Assembly (NCBI GenBank): GCA_014898425.1
Contig: RCSZ01000001.1
Location: 2,790,001 to 2,854,000 of the forward strand
Length of the DNA stretch: 64,000 nucleotides
Reading direction: 5' to 3'
Source of the DNA: Botryotinia globosa
Taxonomy: Eukaryota; Ascomycota; Leotiomycetes; Helotiales; Sclerotiniaceae
Position 1 is the stretch's first letter, and the number at the start of each line of letters is the position of its first letter. Under the pieces are notes generated by a model. That model saw only the letters and a program-made list of their open reading frames with translations. It was not told the DNA's origin and ran no database searches. The position numbers and the translations under genes are program-made. Positions 35,864-48,470 of this stretch are shown here, one piece after another.

Positions 35864-37159
35864 TCGCTTCATGCCCGCAACGTTACCTTCATTTCTCTAT
35901 GGCTCTCGCAGGGCAGTAGTAGGAATTGTTCTCTAAAATTATATATCTGGATGTAATTTAAAAATCTTTTTAGCGCCTTCAATCCCGTTTTTCGATAATC
36001 AATGAGCACTATAGTGAACTATTCGTAACCTATCAGTAGACGCGTGTCGAATTCGAGGTGACCATATCAATATCTCTTCATAATGCAACTGGCCAGAGGG
36101 TGTCGCATTATTCAGGTCTCGACAGTATACTTTCGTAGGCAAAACCTGCAACTTCTCCGGAATTCACTATTTTCTTTTCCTTTTGGTGTATCTTCGGCCA
36201 TCAAATGGTTCAAGTGAACGAGGGAAAAAGACACGTTCACATGGCTACAGTACGCGCGTAACGACCCTCACGTGACAGTCATCCATGATTTTGAACTACA
36301 CTCCGACAGTCTCTCGCCGTTCATCGACCCCATAACTATGCTATCATCCTACTGAAGGATATGGATTAAAAAATACATAGTCCAAAGTCTCAGGGGGTAC
36401 TGTAGCGCCATAGATAGAATCTTGCAGTCTTGATCGTAAATATTGTTCCCTCCATTCGACAGTTTTCAGACGGTCAAACCAGACGAAGTCACCATATTTG
36501 TCCAGTTAACTCGATGTGAGCCATAATCACCACTGGGCAAAAAGGCACAGTAATAAATCAAGAGGTGAGAAAGTCACAGTAACATAGCACAAAAAGTTTC
36601 AAATGAAGTCAGCTGGGTAATAGGTATGAATCATTATTGCGATTTCCGCGTATAACACCTCATCTTTATCAACACTATTGAGATCAACTACCCAGTGCAT
36701 CGACCATCCCAATCATTCCTGCTGTACACACCATCAAACCCAGAACTCATTAAAAAAGCCTGATAAAAGGATCATCTAAGCACCAAGCTATCCTCCCAAT
36801 CCCTAGACCGGTAAGCTATCCATGCTATGCCCCGCGCAAACCTCAATAACCATAATGCACCCGGATAAGAGACGAAAATCAGACCTGAGGCCAATCTATC
36901 AATGCCTGTGCAGAAACTGAAACTAAAAATCAAAGGCTAGCTATCCTTCTCTGTGTATCAAAAACTCCAGAGTAAGCTGCCTGCCGGTATCCTATGCTTG
37001 TGTGCGCGCCAAATGCCAGATGTAAAGAAGGAAAAATATCAAATAACTCCAGAAGCCTGCGACTCAATGCAAGATGTGCTGTACGAGAATACAATGCTGG
37101 AGTAACCATAAACATCAACTAGAGATCATGATCTTCCAGACTCATGCCGGGATTCGAGA
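35864..37159. other. Intergenic region, nothing recognised
   Basis: 1.3 kb between the GC-rich pseudogene and the 3' end of the next gene. Composition drops back to AT-rich at once after 35880. No ORF or repeat of note. Confidence 0.55.
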
Positions 37160-37969
37160 TTAGATAAGTTCAAATCCATCATCCTCAAGTGGTTCTGATT
37201 TATGAGATTTAGCCTTCGAGTCTCCCCGAGTACGAGAAAGAGCCTTGGATCTGGGACTCTTTCTGCCTCTTTGTTTTTGAAGAACTGTCTCTCCTTCTGC
37301 ATCCAAAACCTCATATTCACCCCTAACGATCCTCTCGGTCTGTTCATTAACCCATCTCTGCTCCGCAAGGTCTACCAGCCCACCTAGGTCCACTCTGTTA
37401 CTTGGGGTGTCTGTTCTATCAAAAGAGTAAAGAACACCTTCGTCACCAGGATTCATGACTGCAGTAGCGATAGATGGAGATGTGTTATTGTAATGTGTGG
37501 GAAGAAGATCAAGCAGAGATCTGGAGAGAGGATGGGAGGTCTTATCTGCAGCCTCAACATGGGCATCGATCTTGCGTGCGATACGGGAAGAAGATGTAAG
37601 ACCGTGGTTGTAAGATGGGGACCCGGATGGTTTTGAAGGAGCATTGGAACTGTTCCGGTAATGTCGGTCGGAGCTACCACTGAAGGAACGTGGGGTTAGT
37701 TTGGGGTTCTCATATTTTGCATGGGTAGGATAGCAAACATACACTTGACTCCATAGCTTTTGAGGTCTAACCTTCTCCTTTCCCTTAGCAGATGCATCAC
37801 TAGGACCATCAGTCAAACTTATGAAAGTCTTGTTCGCGCCAGCTAGTGGGCGAACTCCCATAACCCATTTCTGGGAGTGATCCTTATCACGTTTGAAGGC
37901 TTGGGCCTCAGAGCGAATGTCTCGGTGTTGAATAGGAGAGGTTGGAGAGTTAGATGCAATGGCAGACAT
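37160..37969 (-). CDS. Fungal unknown protein; carries a candidate in-frame 63-nt intron
   Basis: Read through, the frame encodes 269 aa: basic N-terminal region (HRDIRSEAQAFKRDKDHSQKW, residues about 15-35), VRPLAGANKTFISLTDGPSD, a Ser-rich middle, a better-ordered segment (SRSLLDLLPTHYNN; RVDLGGLVDLAEQRWVNEQ), and a basic/acidic tail ending DDGFELI. Bases 37680-37742 have perfect intron signals on the minus strand (GTATGT donor, CTAAC branch, TTCAG acceptor). They are 63 nt long and in frame, so splicing would give 248 aa lacking 21 Tyr/Pro/Lys-rich residues. I think the spliced form is more likely. I do not recognise the family. Confidence 0.75.
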   Translation of the reverse strand: MSAIASNSPTSPIQHRDIRSEAQAFKRDKDHSQKWVMGVRPLAGANKTFISLTDGPSDASAKGKEKVRPQKLWSQVYVCYPTHAKYENPKLTPRSFSGSSDRHYRNSSNAPSKPSGSPSYNHGLTSSSRIARKIDAHVEAADKTSHPLSRSLLDLLPTHYNNTSPSIATAVMNPGDEGVLYSFDRTDTPSNRVDLGGLVDLAEQRWVNEQTERIVRGEYEVLDAEGETVLQKQRGRKSPRSKALSRTRGDSKAKSHKSEPLEDDGFELI

Positions 37970-40541
37970 GTTGTGAGTCTTTCTTGTTCTTGGTTGATGG
38001 ATTTGTATGGCGCAAAGTTGTAAGATTGGAATGCTTATTGAGAGAGGTTTCTTGTGATAAGAGACGAGGCCAAGATAGAGAAAAACGTGGCGGTAAAGCT
38101 TTCTTTGTGTTGATGTATTCCTTAAAATAGATAAAGGGGTGTGTCCTCCTTTCCCGTTCCGTTCACGTACTTATCGTATTGTACCGTCGGGTAATGTGTT
38201 GTATCGCTTCTAGTCTTTGATTTCAAAGAATATAACACCTTGTAGAAGATTCGTAGGATGTTCGTAGAGGCAAATTTATTAAAGGAGAAATAAAGGTTTA
38301 TTAAAGAGTAAAGTAGAAGGTTCGTGAATGAGATGATTCAGACTTTGACCGGATGACTGTAACGAGTAGTTGCGGCACGGGGAAATAGAGTCACACGTTC
38401 CAAGATCAGAAACTGCGAATCAAAACACAATTAAGTGGTGAATAGCAGGAAGGCTGTATGTATGTGATGTTGTAACTTGGATTATTAGTCCTTTGAATCA
38501 AAATACAAAGGTTCAGTTGAATGAAAGGAGAATGTGCTCGGTGAGTGAGTCAGATGAGGGTGAGGTGAGGCGAGGCGAGGCGAGGCTGATATCCGATGTT
38601 GATATCCGGATAAGAAAGATAAAGAAGGAATATGTAAGATACGAAGGCTTGATTATGGATTAGGTAGGTAGAAGTCGTGAATGGCAATCTGAATGATGGT
38701 ACTGTAATTGAAAATGTAAATGTGTTTGTATAGCTATTGATGTTTGATAGTTCTTTGGATGATGAATGAAGGAGAAGGAGGGAGAGGGAGAGAGAGGAAG
38801 AGAAGCAAGATATATGGGATATGTTTCATTGCTTATCAATGGCTTCCACCTCTTTCACTTGCCTGAACATCCATCAATCACATCATGTACCCGCCAGCAT
38901 TACTCCAGCCTCCAGCCACGTTCAATAACAAACAAACACCTGGGAAACAAACAAACAAACCACTCAAACAAGGCACAATCCACAATCCACAATCCACGAT
39001 CCCATCTCTTCCTTCTCATTGACCCAATGAACCCCAGGTAGAGATGAGTGTATGTATGTATAATGTATGGCGTATGACCTAGATTGCCCTCGGCCATCAC
39101 CGGACCTGGAGTAATGATGGGGAAATGTACTCGGCCATAGTCAAATACATACAGTACTAACTAAGCCTTCTCCTCTCCCCTCCTCTCTGCGTCTCTGCCC
39201 TCCTCTCCTCTGCTCTCCTCTCCTCTGCTCTCCTCTCCTCTGCTCTCCTCTCCTCTGCTCTCCTCTCCTCTGCTCTCCTCTCCTCTGCTCTCCTCTCCTC
39301 TGCTCTCCTCTCCTCTGCTCTCCTCTCCTCTTCTCTCATTTGGTTGCGTGTTATCGAGAATAGGGGATGAAACCGGATGACACCTTGCTGGCTGAGTTGG
39401 TCAAAAGCTATGCGCGCGGGGGAGCTCGAGTTCAATCTCTTATCTCCACAAACTCATGCAATACAACATCACCAACTTCTGGAACTCTTATCGCTTTGCA
39501 TAATCATGAGGGTCCGGATTCATGTGCCTGCATAATCTTCTAGATACACCCCAGCGCTTAATAGGTTGACACCCTTCGAGAGGAGTGAACACCCAACGTG
39601 CCCAGAATCCAGATGGTTGTGTAATGGTGTATCATTAGATATGTCTTGTATGTCTTGTATATTGTATATTTCCCCGTTCGCATCATTGATGAATCAAAGA
39701 GAGTATTACATCATGATGATTGATTCTCCCCAGGATAGACCATCTTTCCCAGCTTTCACAGCCCTACCAAACCAAGGTTCTGAATCTATCTCTGATCACA
39801 CTCAAGTCGCAGTCTGGAAATTCAACAAGTATATTCGTAGAGGCGGGAAGGACTTGGTTCGACTTACTTGGCCCCATGATCGAAAGATCCAATCCAATCC
39901 AATCCAATCCATCGAATGGAAATCAGATTCCGGTATAGAACTTCACAAACATAATACGAGCATAATCCTTAAATTGCATAATGATGCTTTCAACTGATAC
40001 TTACACGCCTCATGGCACCGAGTCACATATCCCGTTTCGGTCATCTATCGATCAAATGAAGAATGTAACACACACATGTGATATCAAAACGCAAACGCCT
40101 ATCTTTATCACGTGAAGCAGGACCCGAACTCTACTTGGGAGAAAAAAAGAGGCCAAAATTATCACCTTAATAAATTCTATGATAAACCAACCGATAATAA
40201 ACTCACAAAAGTTAATAACATTCAATAAATCTTTGAATGATTTTCCAATATAAAGAATATTTGAATATTTGATTCTCTGAATTGGAATGGAACAATTACA
40301 AAGAGCTGAATACAAATACATGCCAAGATGGAACAACTAGGTAACTAGGTATGTAACATTGAAATGGATCGGAAAGCTCCGACAATATGTACTAACAAAA
40401 GGTAATATATACAGGTGCGAGGATGGAAAGAACAAGTTTGATCAACCTCCCCCTCGATACACGTGATCATGGATCATCATTTCCATAAATGAGTGACGTT
40501 GTCATGTTCAGATTACGTGCCCGAGTCTTACTTGAAAGTGT
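37970..40541. other. 2.6-kb region with minisatellite, no supportable gene
   Basis: 37970-38500 is the upstream region of the unknown gene. GGCGA units occur at about 38566-38587. CACAATC copies lie at 38966-38995, the 15-bp minisatellite at 39195-39335, and CCAAT tandem copies at 39892-39911. 40000-40541 is the 3' flank of the polygalacturonase pseudogene. The open frames here are repeat-driven or unsupported. Confidence 0.6.
39195..39335. repeat. 15-bp minisatellite, about nine copies
   Basis: Unit CTCTGCTCTCCTCTC, nearly perfect. As its length is a multiple of three, the minus strand reads as an endless E-E-R-R-A repeat in an open frame (39157-39435); I take that frame to be fortuitous. 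Confidence 0.9.
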
Positions 40542-41922
40542 CTACAAGGAACAAGAAACACCGCCGCTTGTTGGGACATTGAGGCAGTCGGATGTCTTGC
40601 CTCCTGTTATGGAAATATCGGTCCATGTCCACTAGATATTCAAAGTCAGAATCCGATCTTGGATTTATCACATCACGTGTATATCTATTTGGAGGGAGAT
40701 AACTTACATCGGTGCAAGAACCGCTTCCACACTCAATAAGAATGTTGGTGGCGGTAGATTCAACGGTTCCAGTAATATTTTCGAGAATAAATTTGGAAAT
40801 GGTAACGCCATTGGTTGGATCACCGGAAGTTCCGTCATAAGCTTGATTGACTGTGATACCGTAGTCGGTGATACCGGAAAGAGTAATGCCGGAGTAAGTG
40901 ATGTCAGAGACGGTTCCTGTGTCACCAGAGATAGTCTTGATACGGATACCTAGAGAGTGTTAAGAACAGTAGTCATCAATCTCGCAATGGTGGATGACAT
41001 CCCATGTTGCGAATCCTTGATCTCGGAGCTTTCGAACAAGACAGTCTCAACAATCCATGTTATCATCTCTACCACCGACAGATCCAACCGAAAGACCGTG
41101 GCCACCGGAGCAAACACCTCCTGAGAAAGTAATGCCCTGGTAAAAAAAAATTAGTCCTTGCTCAGAAAAATCAACATGTTGACTTACAGTTCCAGAGTTG
41201 ATAGCAACACAGTCATCTTGATTGTATACATTAGCGCCCGTAATGGTGACGCTTGTGCTGGATCCAATGTCAAAGCCATCAGTGTTAGCACCAAGATCAT
41301 AAGTATCACCATCTTCTGCATTAATGGTAACTCCGGAAATTGTCAAATCGCTTGCGCCGTTAACACTCATCACTTGGACGGGTGGGTTGTAAACATAAAG
41401 GTTCTCCATCTTTGACGAAATCAAGTTGTGTGCGTAAAAGAATTTTGGTTTTGTCTTTCCTCCGTTGGAACCTTCTCCATCCCAGTAAGCAGCTCCGCCG
41501 CCATCGAGGTAAGCACCAGTGGTCTGAGTAATGGTGATATCTGTTCCCGAAACAGAGACCGAAGGACCAGACCATTCTTCATAGCCGAAGGTGATGATAC
41601 CTTCAAAGATGACCTATTGATCGGACAGTCAGTAAAGTGCAAACTTCGGGCTCTCTGAGTAAAGACTTACTGTAGTTCCTTCAGTAAGACCTGTCAGATC
41701 CAAGGTCGTGCCGGATGGGACTGCAAGTGCAGATACAATGATGGTTGAGCAAGAAGTCTTAGACTTGCTTGCCGATGAAGCTCCTCCCGAGCCTGAGAAA
41801 GTGCAGGTAGTTGCTCGCTTATCAAGATCTGGAGCAGCCGTTGGAGCTGGTGCTGCAGCGGGAAGAGCCGAAGCTAAAGCGGACAACTCTCCCAGGAGGA
41901 TACGGACAGAAAGCTTAACCAT
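40542..41922 (-). pseudogene. Endopolygalacturonase (GH28), disrupted
   Basis: Pectin-degrading glycoside hydrolase family 28 gene. Exons by homology are 41671-41922, 41188-41613, 41003-41136, 40708-40949 and 40542-40631. A signal peptide ([11 protein letters not shown]...) and a Kex2-type KR site before ATTCTFSGS are visible. All GH28 catalytic motifs are present: NTDGFDI, NQDDC, GGHGLS and RIKT. Two lesions break it. Four extra bases in exon 3 (within 41053-41059) shift the frame to a TGA at 41047-41049. The donor after exon 3 (41002-41001) reads GG instead of GT, although the remaining intron (40950-41002, 53 nt, CTCTAG end) is normal. Without the four bases the exon sum is 1140 nt (379 codons plus stop), the normal family length. 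Probably a recent pseudogene; strain variation or error is possible. Confidence 0.85.
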
Positions 41923-44900
41923 TTTCAAGATGAGCCAAGAGATAAGAGTGTATTGATGAGCAGCGTGGCTTCTTGGCTTTGGAAGCGACTACTTGGCGTT
42001 ATTATACACTTACTTGGCACCTTGTGAAAACCCGCTTGAAAAAAGCTTGACCTTGAGACTCCCCGAGCCCTCAGTCATCATTCTTAGTGCTGAAAGGATT
42101 TGGAATGTGATGTGGACTTTTAATCCCAGTTTGATGCATGGGCACGGAAGATTTAAACAGACACACTTGCGTTCACTGTAGATGGTAGTTTGGCTCAAGG
42201 TAACATTGCTAGCTTTCTCGTTGTCAATTAGACCAATCTTTAAACAACAAGGTAAGATCTATCGAGAGCATTATCCACAGCTGACCAGACCATCAAGGTC
42301 CACTGAAGAAAGGGTTGGGTCCCAAAGTGCGAAAAGATTTAGGAGAAATGAACTTAGTAGAAGGAAGAAATTATTCCGGACCCAATCTCGTGAGCCCTCC
42401 TCGAGACTTTAACAATATACATTTTGGACCCTCTTTCCTGTACCACGCTCAGCGAGGAATATCATTGATTGATCCATTCGAGGCCAGTAGTTAAAAATTT
42501 CCCCGGATTTCATTATTACTGAACTCAGTGGGAGGCGTAAGAGGCATCCCACTCATTTCTTGGCTAAAATATCCATGAACCTTAATATTTGATTCCTCAC
42601 AATGCCAATTTCTTTAGATTTTTCCAGCCAAGATTATTTCAGATGCTATTTTGGAACCTGTACATATTGGAAAGATGCAATTGAAGAAAATGGGATGATG
42701 TGTATCGTATACAGTAGTAGTGGTACTATTGCTACAGCTTAGTTTGCTGTCGTTTTGCCCACTCGCAAGCTCGGCGGGGAGGAAAAGCGATAAGATCCAT
42801 ATGGATGTTCCAACACTAGCAGGTATCAGAATCTAAATAGATCCCACCCAGAACCCAATAGCATACCCCTTAAAGGATCATAGAATGTAGATCATAAAAA
42901 CAAATCAAGATACCGATTGGTGGAGTGAAAACGTCTGGATAGCTGCCCTCGGATTATCCAACAGATTCCTCCAACCAACAATGCGGATTGAATTCTGAAC
43001 AGAAAGCCACGGGACTACGATGGGTTTGTTTCAAGATTAGAAAGATGAGGAATTAGACGGCAGGACATGAAAAGCCGCGAATGAAAATAAAGATAACAAT
43101 TTAGGAGTTTGACATTACTATTACCATACGCGTAGACTTTAGTGGGTATTTTTTCTGGCGTTAGTGATTGACATGATTGTTTGTATGTAATATCTGCGGA
43201 AAATAAGCGAATAGCCGTTTATCCCAAGTTTCGTAGCATTTTTAATTTTTCAACCTTCAATCATTCTTTAACATTGCAACGAACATTCTAAATTTTCTCC
43301 ACGTCACGCTGCACTATTTGTTAACATGGGGGTCTGCCGGTCGATACTGCGCACATTTGTAAGTACCTGGTACCTAGTAATCCCGAACTATTCCCACATG
43401 TAGCTTTCCTGCTTCGAAGATTTGTACTTTGAATTGGTCAATAACAGAATATGGGTTTCGAGATCTCGTGGAAGTAGTACAAATTCAGTCGAAGTTCAAA
43501 AGATGACCATCGCGAAATGATCGGAAGGTCAATGAACAACATCTCAAGTGTGATTAGACTAGGTATACATCGGAGCCGAGCAATAAATTAACCTTCTAAC
43601 GTACCCCATGTTATCGCTGCACGCATTGTACTACAGAGAATAAGCACTTTTCATCAGCGGCGCTCCTACGAAGCACTTGAATCAGGTTTATGCACATGGC
43701 TGATATCAAATCTCCGATGAGGGCTCGCAAAAATCTCCTTGTCGCATTTCAAATGCCATTCCAATCACGTATGATAGCATTCACAATGCTGTCACTCGCA
43801 AAAAGACCTGATTTTTATCTCACGGAGACGGAAGTAGGCTCTCGTTTGCAACTCCGTGCCGGATTTCCAATCCCAATATTCAAATATCACTATAATAAAC
43901 ATAGATAGAGTTTTGAATCTTGACACTCTTGCAGATATCAAGCCCAGCAAGACGTCGAACACAAAATCATGATTACTGATAAAAGTTGATCCGCTCGATA
44001 CACCTTCCACATTGATTCCGTATCAGATGCTCAAAACGCACAAGATTCGAGCATAGATTGAACGAATTCTGTATTGGAAAGCTCAATAGATTAACAATAC
44101 GTCTAGGGCAAAGCAGCGTGTTCACTGTCAATCCATCCTTCTCAAGAACCCAGGAGCTTTGAAATTAGACTTACCTCCTACGATTTCAGCGGGAGATTGT
44201 TATCAGGTCCTTCTTTTACTGAATTCTCTCACAGCTACCGCATTCCGAGGAATCTGAGGCGATAGATATCTATAGAATGGGAACTCATTATCGCAATATG
44301 CATTTTGATACCGCAGTATTGACTGTTCTACTTATCTACATATATTTTGTACCCCAACGCTACCAATCTTTTGTCTCAATCATGGTCCATGATTTTTCAA
44401 ATATCTCAAGTGAGAGAATCGCACAATCTCAAACGCGTTCCTCTACTTTTGCTCAAAATAGTATTGTCTATCAAAATTCCCACGAGGTTCTCCATGCAAG
44501 TTCATCACTCTTGCCCCTATCTACTACCTACGGATACAGCATCACCGCCAGGAATAGACGCACAAATCCAGGCACACTTTCGATACATTTTGCAATAATG
44601 GTATCATACCCGCGCAATACCATTTTCTCGTACAGACTGTATGATGATTATTGACGAGTACAAAGTTCACATCTTGCAGCGCGCTGCTGATTTTTATAGT
44701 GAATGATCATCAGCCTGCGCGATTGATCAAGACCATCGCGTCATAAAAAAATTATACGATATTAGAGCACGATGGTTAAGAAATAAGCGCGAACTTGAGG
44801 TTGCTCGCTTGATCACCCACATGTGAATTTTCAGAATTCATCACTTCACAATATTTCACCTCTACGACCAACTTTCTCATTGAACATCCCCACGAGGGTG

Positions 44901-47900
44901 ACAAGACTCCCAATGCTCAATTTCGAACTATCTCCATACCACTCCTTGTGCCTTGGATGTAACTCCTTTCACAAATACTCATCTATCTTATATTCTAGAG
45001 CCGTCCCGGTACTTCGAAGCTTCGGAATCATATTGTTTTGGTACTCACTCAAGGAAATGATAAGCCCAAGATGGGATAAGGTTACTAACAATGCGCGCAT
45101 TGAAATACATTATGGTAGTATGAAAGCTATCTCCTTTCTTACCTAATTCAAGCTGGTTAATTGAAGAGTAGTTAAAAAAGTTCAAACCTCGTTGCTTTTT
45201 AATGAGGCTCTTTAGTTGTTGGATCTTGGATACGAGTGTCTTGTAGAAAATAAACGAATTAATCATGGACAATCTCTTTCACTTCAATCTACATTTTCTT
45301 AACTCCTCAAGATGAAGTAGTCATCTGCTTAGACCTACATCAGATCCAAGCCGCCTAAATAGCTCATTCAAAACAAGGTCTGTCTACTCTTGAAATCTCC
45401 ATATCAATCATAATCCAACTTTTCATTGCACGCGTCTCTTACTGTCGTTCCTTTATTCTCAAAGCCTCAAGGGCTATGGAAACTCCCTCAGCTTCGGATT
45501 TACTTTCAGAAAATTCTTCATTATCATACAATTTCGCCGTCGTTAGCTCTATCTGAGTTTTCTTCCTACAATAATGTTGAAAGTTTCGGGTTGTTTGAAT
45601 CTCCTCGACTACGATAACACGCGGTCATACAATGGAATAAAACGTGAGTAAATTTCCTAATTCATACTTAAGTTCAGCTCTCGCGAATCTGATTGATTCT
45701 TTCGTGAAGACACCATGTGATATCACTCAACAAGATATCTACACCCAACTCTAAACTGTGAATACCTATTTGTAACTTCTACATTGCTCTATCGGCCAAG
45801 GTTGTTGGTTGTGTTTTCCTAAGATAATTGTCTAGACTACGTGTCACCGACATCCAATACCGGATATCTTCATGATAATGTCAAATGTTGCATGGCAATA
45901 ATGAGTGGCGGTTGTTTGTAAGAGATCGCATTTTCGTTATTGACAATGGAACATAATTCTTTTAACAAGCTTCACTCTTCTTTATGTAGGTATATTGAGT
46001 GGTGGTCATGAACTCCCGTCTATGAAACGAAGTTAAGTTTACAGTCCCTAATATGACGTAAAACCGCTTTCGACAAGCTTCACTGGCAACAAATTTGCTA
46101 ATGGAAGTGCACAACATGACCTACCAAACACGCATGCTGAGCGAGCCAGTAGATTTTGCAATTTCGATATCTCTACATTTTACTTTCAAGATCTGGAATT
46201 TCGACCATCTTTATTCACAACCAATTTTTTGCTGGTAGTGTACGCATCGTCACCCGCAAAGACAGAATAGAAGACAGCTAAAGCCGAAGTCAGAAACAAG
46301 CGAGTGATTACAACCCACGACATCGAATCTCTTCCAGATTTGTAAAGATGCCCAATTTAATGAAGACAGACTCATGGATATGGATCCCACGGTCATTCCT
46401 CGCATAGGTAGTTAAAATTAACACCTTTTCACACTCGAGTTGGCCCAAACGGTGGACCCGGAATGAAAGACAAGATGCTTGGATGAAGACTCGGGGTCAA
46501 GAATTCAGAGACTGTGCTATCTGAGAATCTAATCCCCAACTTAATACATAATCGTATTCTACTATAATATCAATCTCATATGTATCAATCGCTTATTCAA
46601 ATTCACCTGGCCTATTTGCTATTGATTTTATATCGTAAATTCGCAAAAGCAAACAAAACTGTATTATAATTCATTATGTAATCATACATTTCTTTGTCAA
46701 GGCTATTTTCACAATTGTAGATTTAGTAAATCGATTCTAATTGGTTATAAATAACTATGTATTCTTTTGATTGATTGTATTCGTCGTTGATGTTAGGATA
46801 GAGTTATTTTGATCTGTGCTTTAATTCGATTCAACAACGCTGCATAAGGTTAGTTATTTATGATCAATTGGGATTGAGTGTGTGAATTTGTAAATGTGAA
46901 AATAGACTGACCAACCTCGAAAGATGTATGATGACCTATATAATGGAGTACAGCTTGATCTTGAGATGTTCGAATTTGATATCGTAGGATGGCATACGTA
47001 TTATATAAAATGATTATATTTAAATATCTATGATGACTATACCTAGGTATACTACCTTAGAGTTGTACTTTAACCTCGATCAGAAAAGAAAGGAATGAAG
47101 GAAGATACTTCTCAATCTACCTTTCTTCAATCTAGTAATCCGACGGTATCATCATTTCCATCACCAAGCTACTTTGAACTCTCTGGAGTAGTATCGGATT
47201 TCCTTGGGTTGCAATCATTTCAATTGAAAACTATTTACGACATTCCCCCTCCCCTCCCCATCTCAAGCGGTCAATCATTCAAGGCCGCAATCGTTTGCTG
47301 ACACAAATTTAAAACGATACCTGGGTCCTAGATGTGGTAAGTATGACGAGTAAATAATTCAATATCAGTGTGAGATCTTCACATCCTTTACCGAATGAAT
47401 TACGAAGAGGCTTATGGATTTGTGGATAGTGATACCACATTGTTTGCTTCCATCATGTTTCCATCGTCTTATGTCGTGAAATGATCAGGCAGAGAGAAAA
47501 TGGGATAGGCGCGTAGCATAAGGTTCGTATCAATAGTTTTATCGATTGTGAATCACAATCACCATCACCATCACCTCTGCGCATCACAATATTGGTCTAT
47601 CAAATACCAGACCCGGTCAAAAGACGGGTCCGCGTCTAAAATAAAAGTGCAAGATGAACAAAGATCTACCCTTCCCACCCAAAATACAAATTTGCTCATG
47701 CGTACACCTCCCTCTCAGCCCCCAAATCTCACATACTCTTTCCATGCCCTCATGCCTACCTACAGTGACATGCAAACAGTTTGCGTACCACCTACACATA
47801 CCAATCAGCACACGGAGCCCCATCACTGGCGGGAGCGAGGGGGAAAATAGGGAGTGGGCGCATAGCTTACCCATCCTTCACGGGCTAACCGAACCAATCG

Positions 47901-48470
47901 TGAGGGCGCTAATAAATAGCCCGCAAACGTGCATGCGCATCCTGTTGCTTCAGGATAGAATATATCCTAACCTGACTTAACCTAACCTATCCACGCAAAA
48001 TCCCATTCTCACTGCTCACTTTGATCTCACTCTACATACCCACCCGCGCTGCGCCTCCATGCTATGTATGTGAGCGTGGATGTTTAAAAATCCTAACAAT
48101 GATTGATTAATTGATTGAGAGTGAAGGATTTTGGTGCAATGGATTATGTGTGTATGGAAGGGCAGGGTAGGGGGTGTTGATCAACGTGTTGGTATATTCC
48201 CTAGTCATATAGGCTTTCTTGAGGAATTTTTCCCCTTCTTCTTTTTCTTCTCTTCTTTTGGTAATTTTGTACATGTGTGTGTATATGTATTTTTGATTAA
48301 TTATTTGTTTGAGCAAACGATTATTTGATTTGGATTCGAATTTAAATTTGAATTTGAAAACGACAAGTGTGACGAGTGTTCGCAGAATATTGGAAGATTA
48401 TTAAGTGAATAGAAAGCGATAATGTTGGGTTGATATATGAATGGGATAATAGGAAGTGAGAAAGCCGGAA
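41923..48470. other. 6.5-kb gene-poor region
   Basis: 41923-42450 is the polygalacturonase upstream region. From 42450 to 47500 the DNA is AT-rich with many short frames on both strands (for example 44277-44654 and 44823-45146 on +), but I see no family motif, no consistent exon structure and no transposon ends. 46500-46780 is especially AT-rich. 47560-48060 is more GC/C-rich and, with 48060-48470, forms the upstream region of the membrane-protein gene. Old, heavily mutated mobile DNA is a plausible origin, but I cannot show it. Confidence 0.5.

Noticed and set aside
47548..47980. Overlapping frames with His and Pro runs upstream of the membrane-protein gene
   Set aside because: Short, mutually overlapping, driven by ATCACC repeats; no start or splice support.
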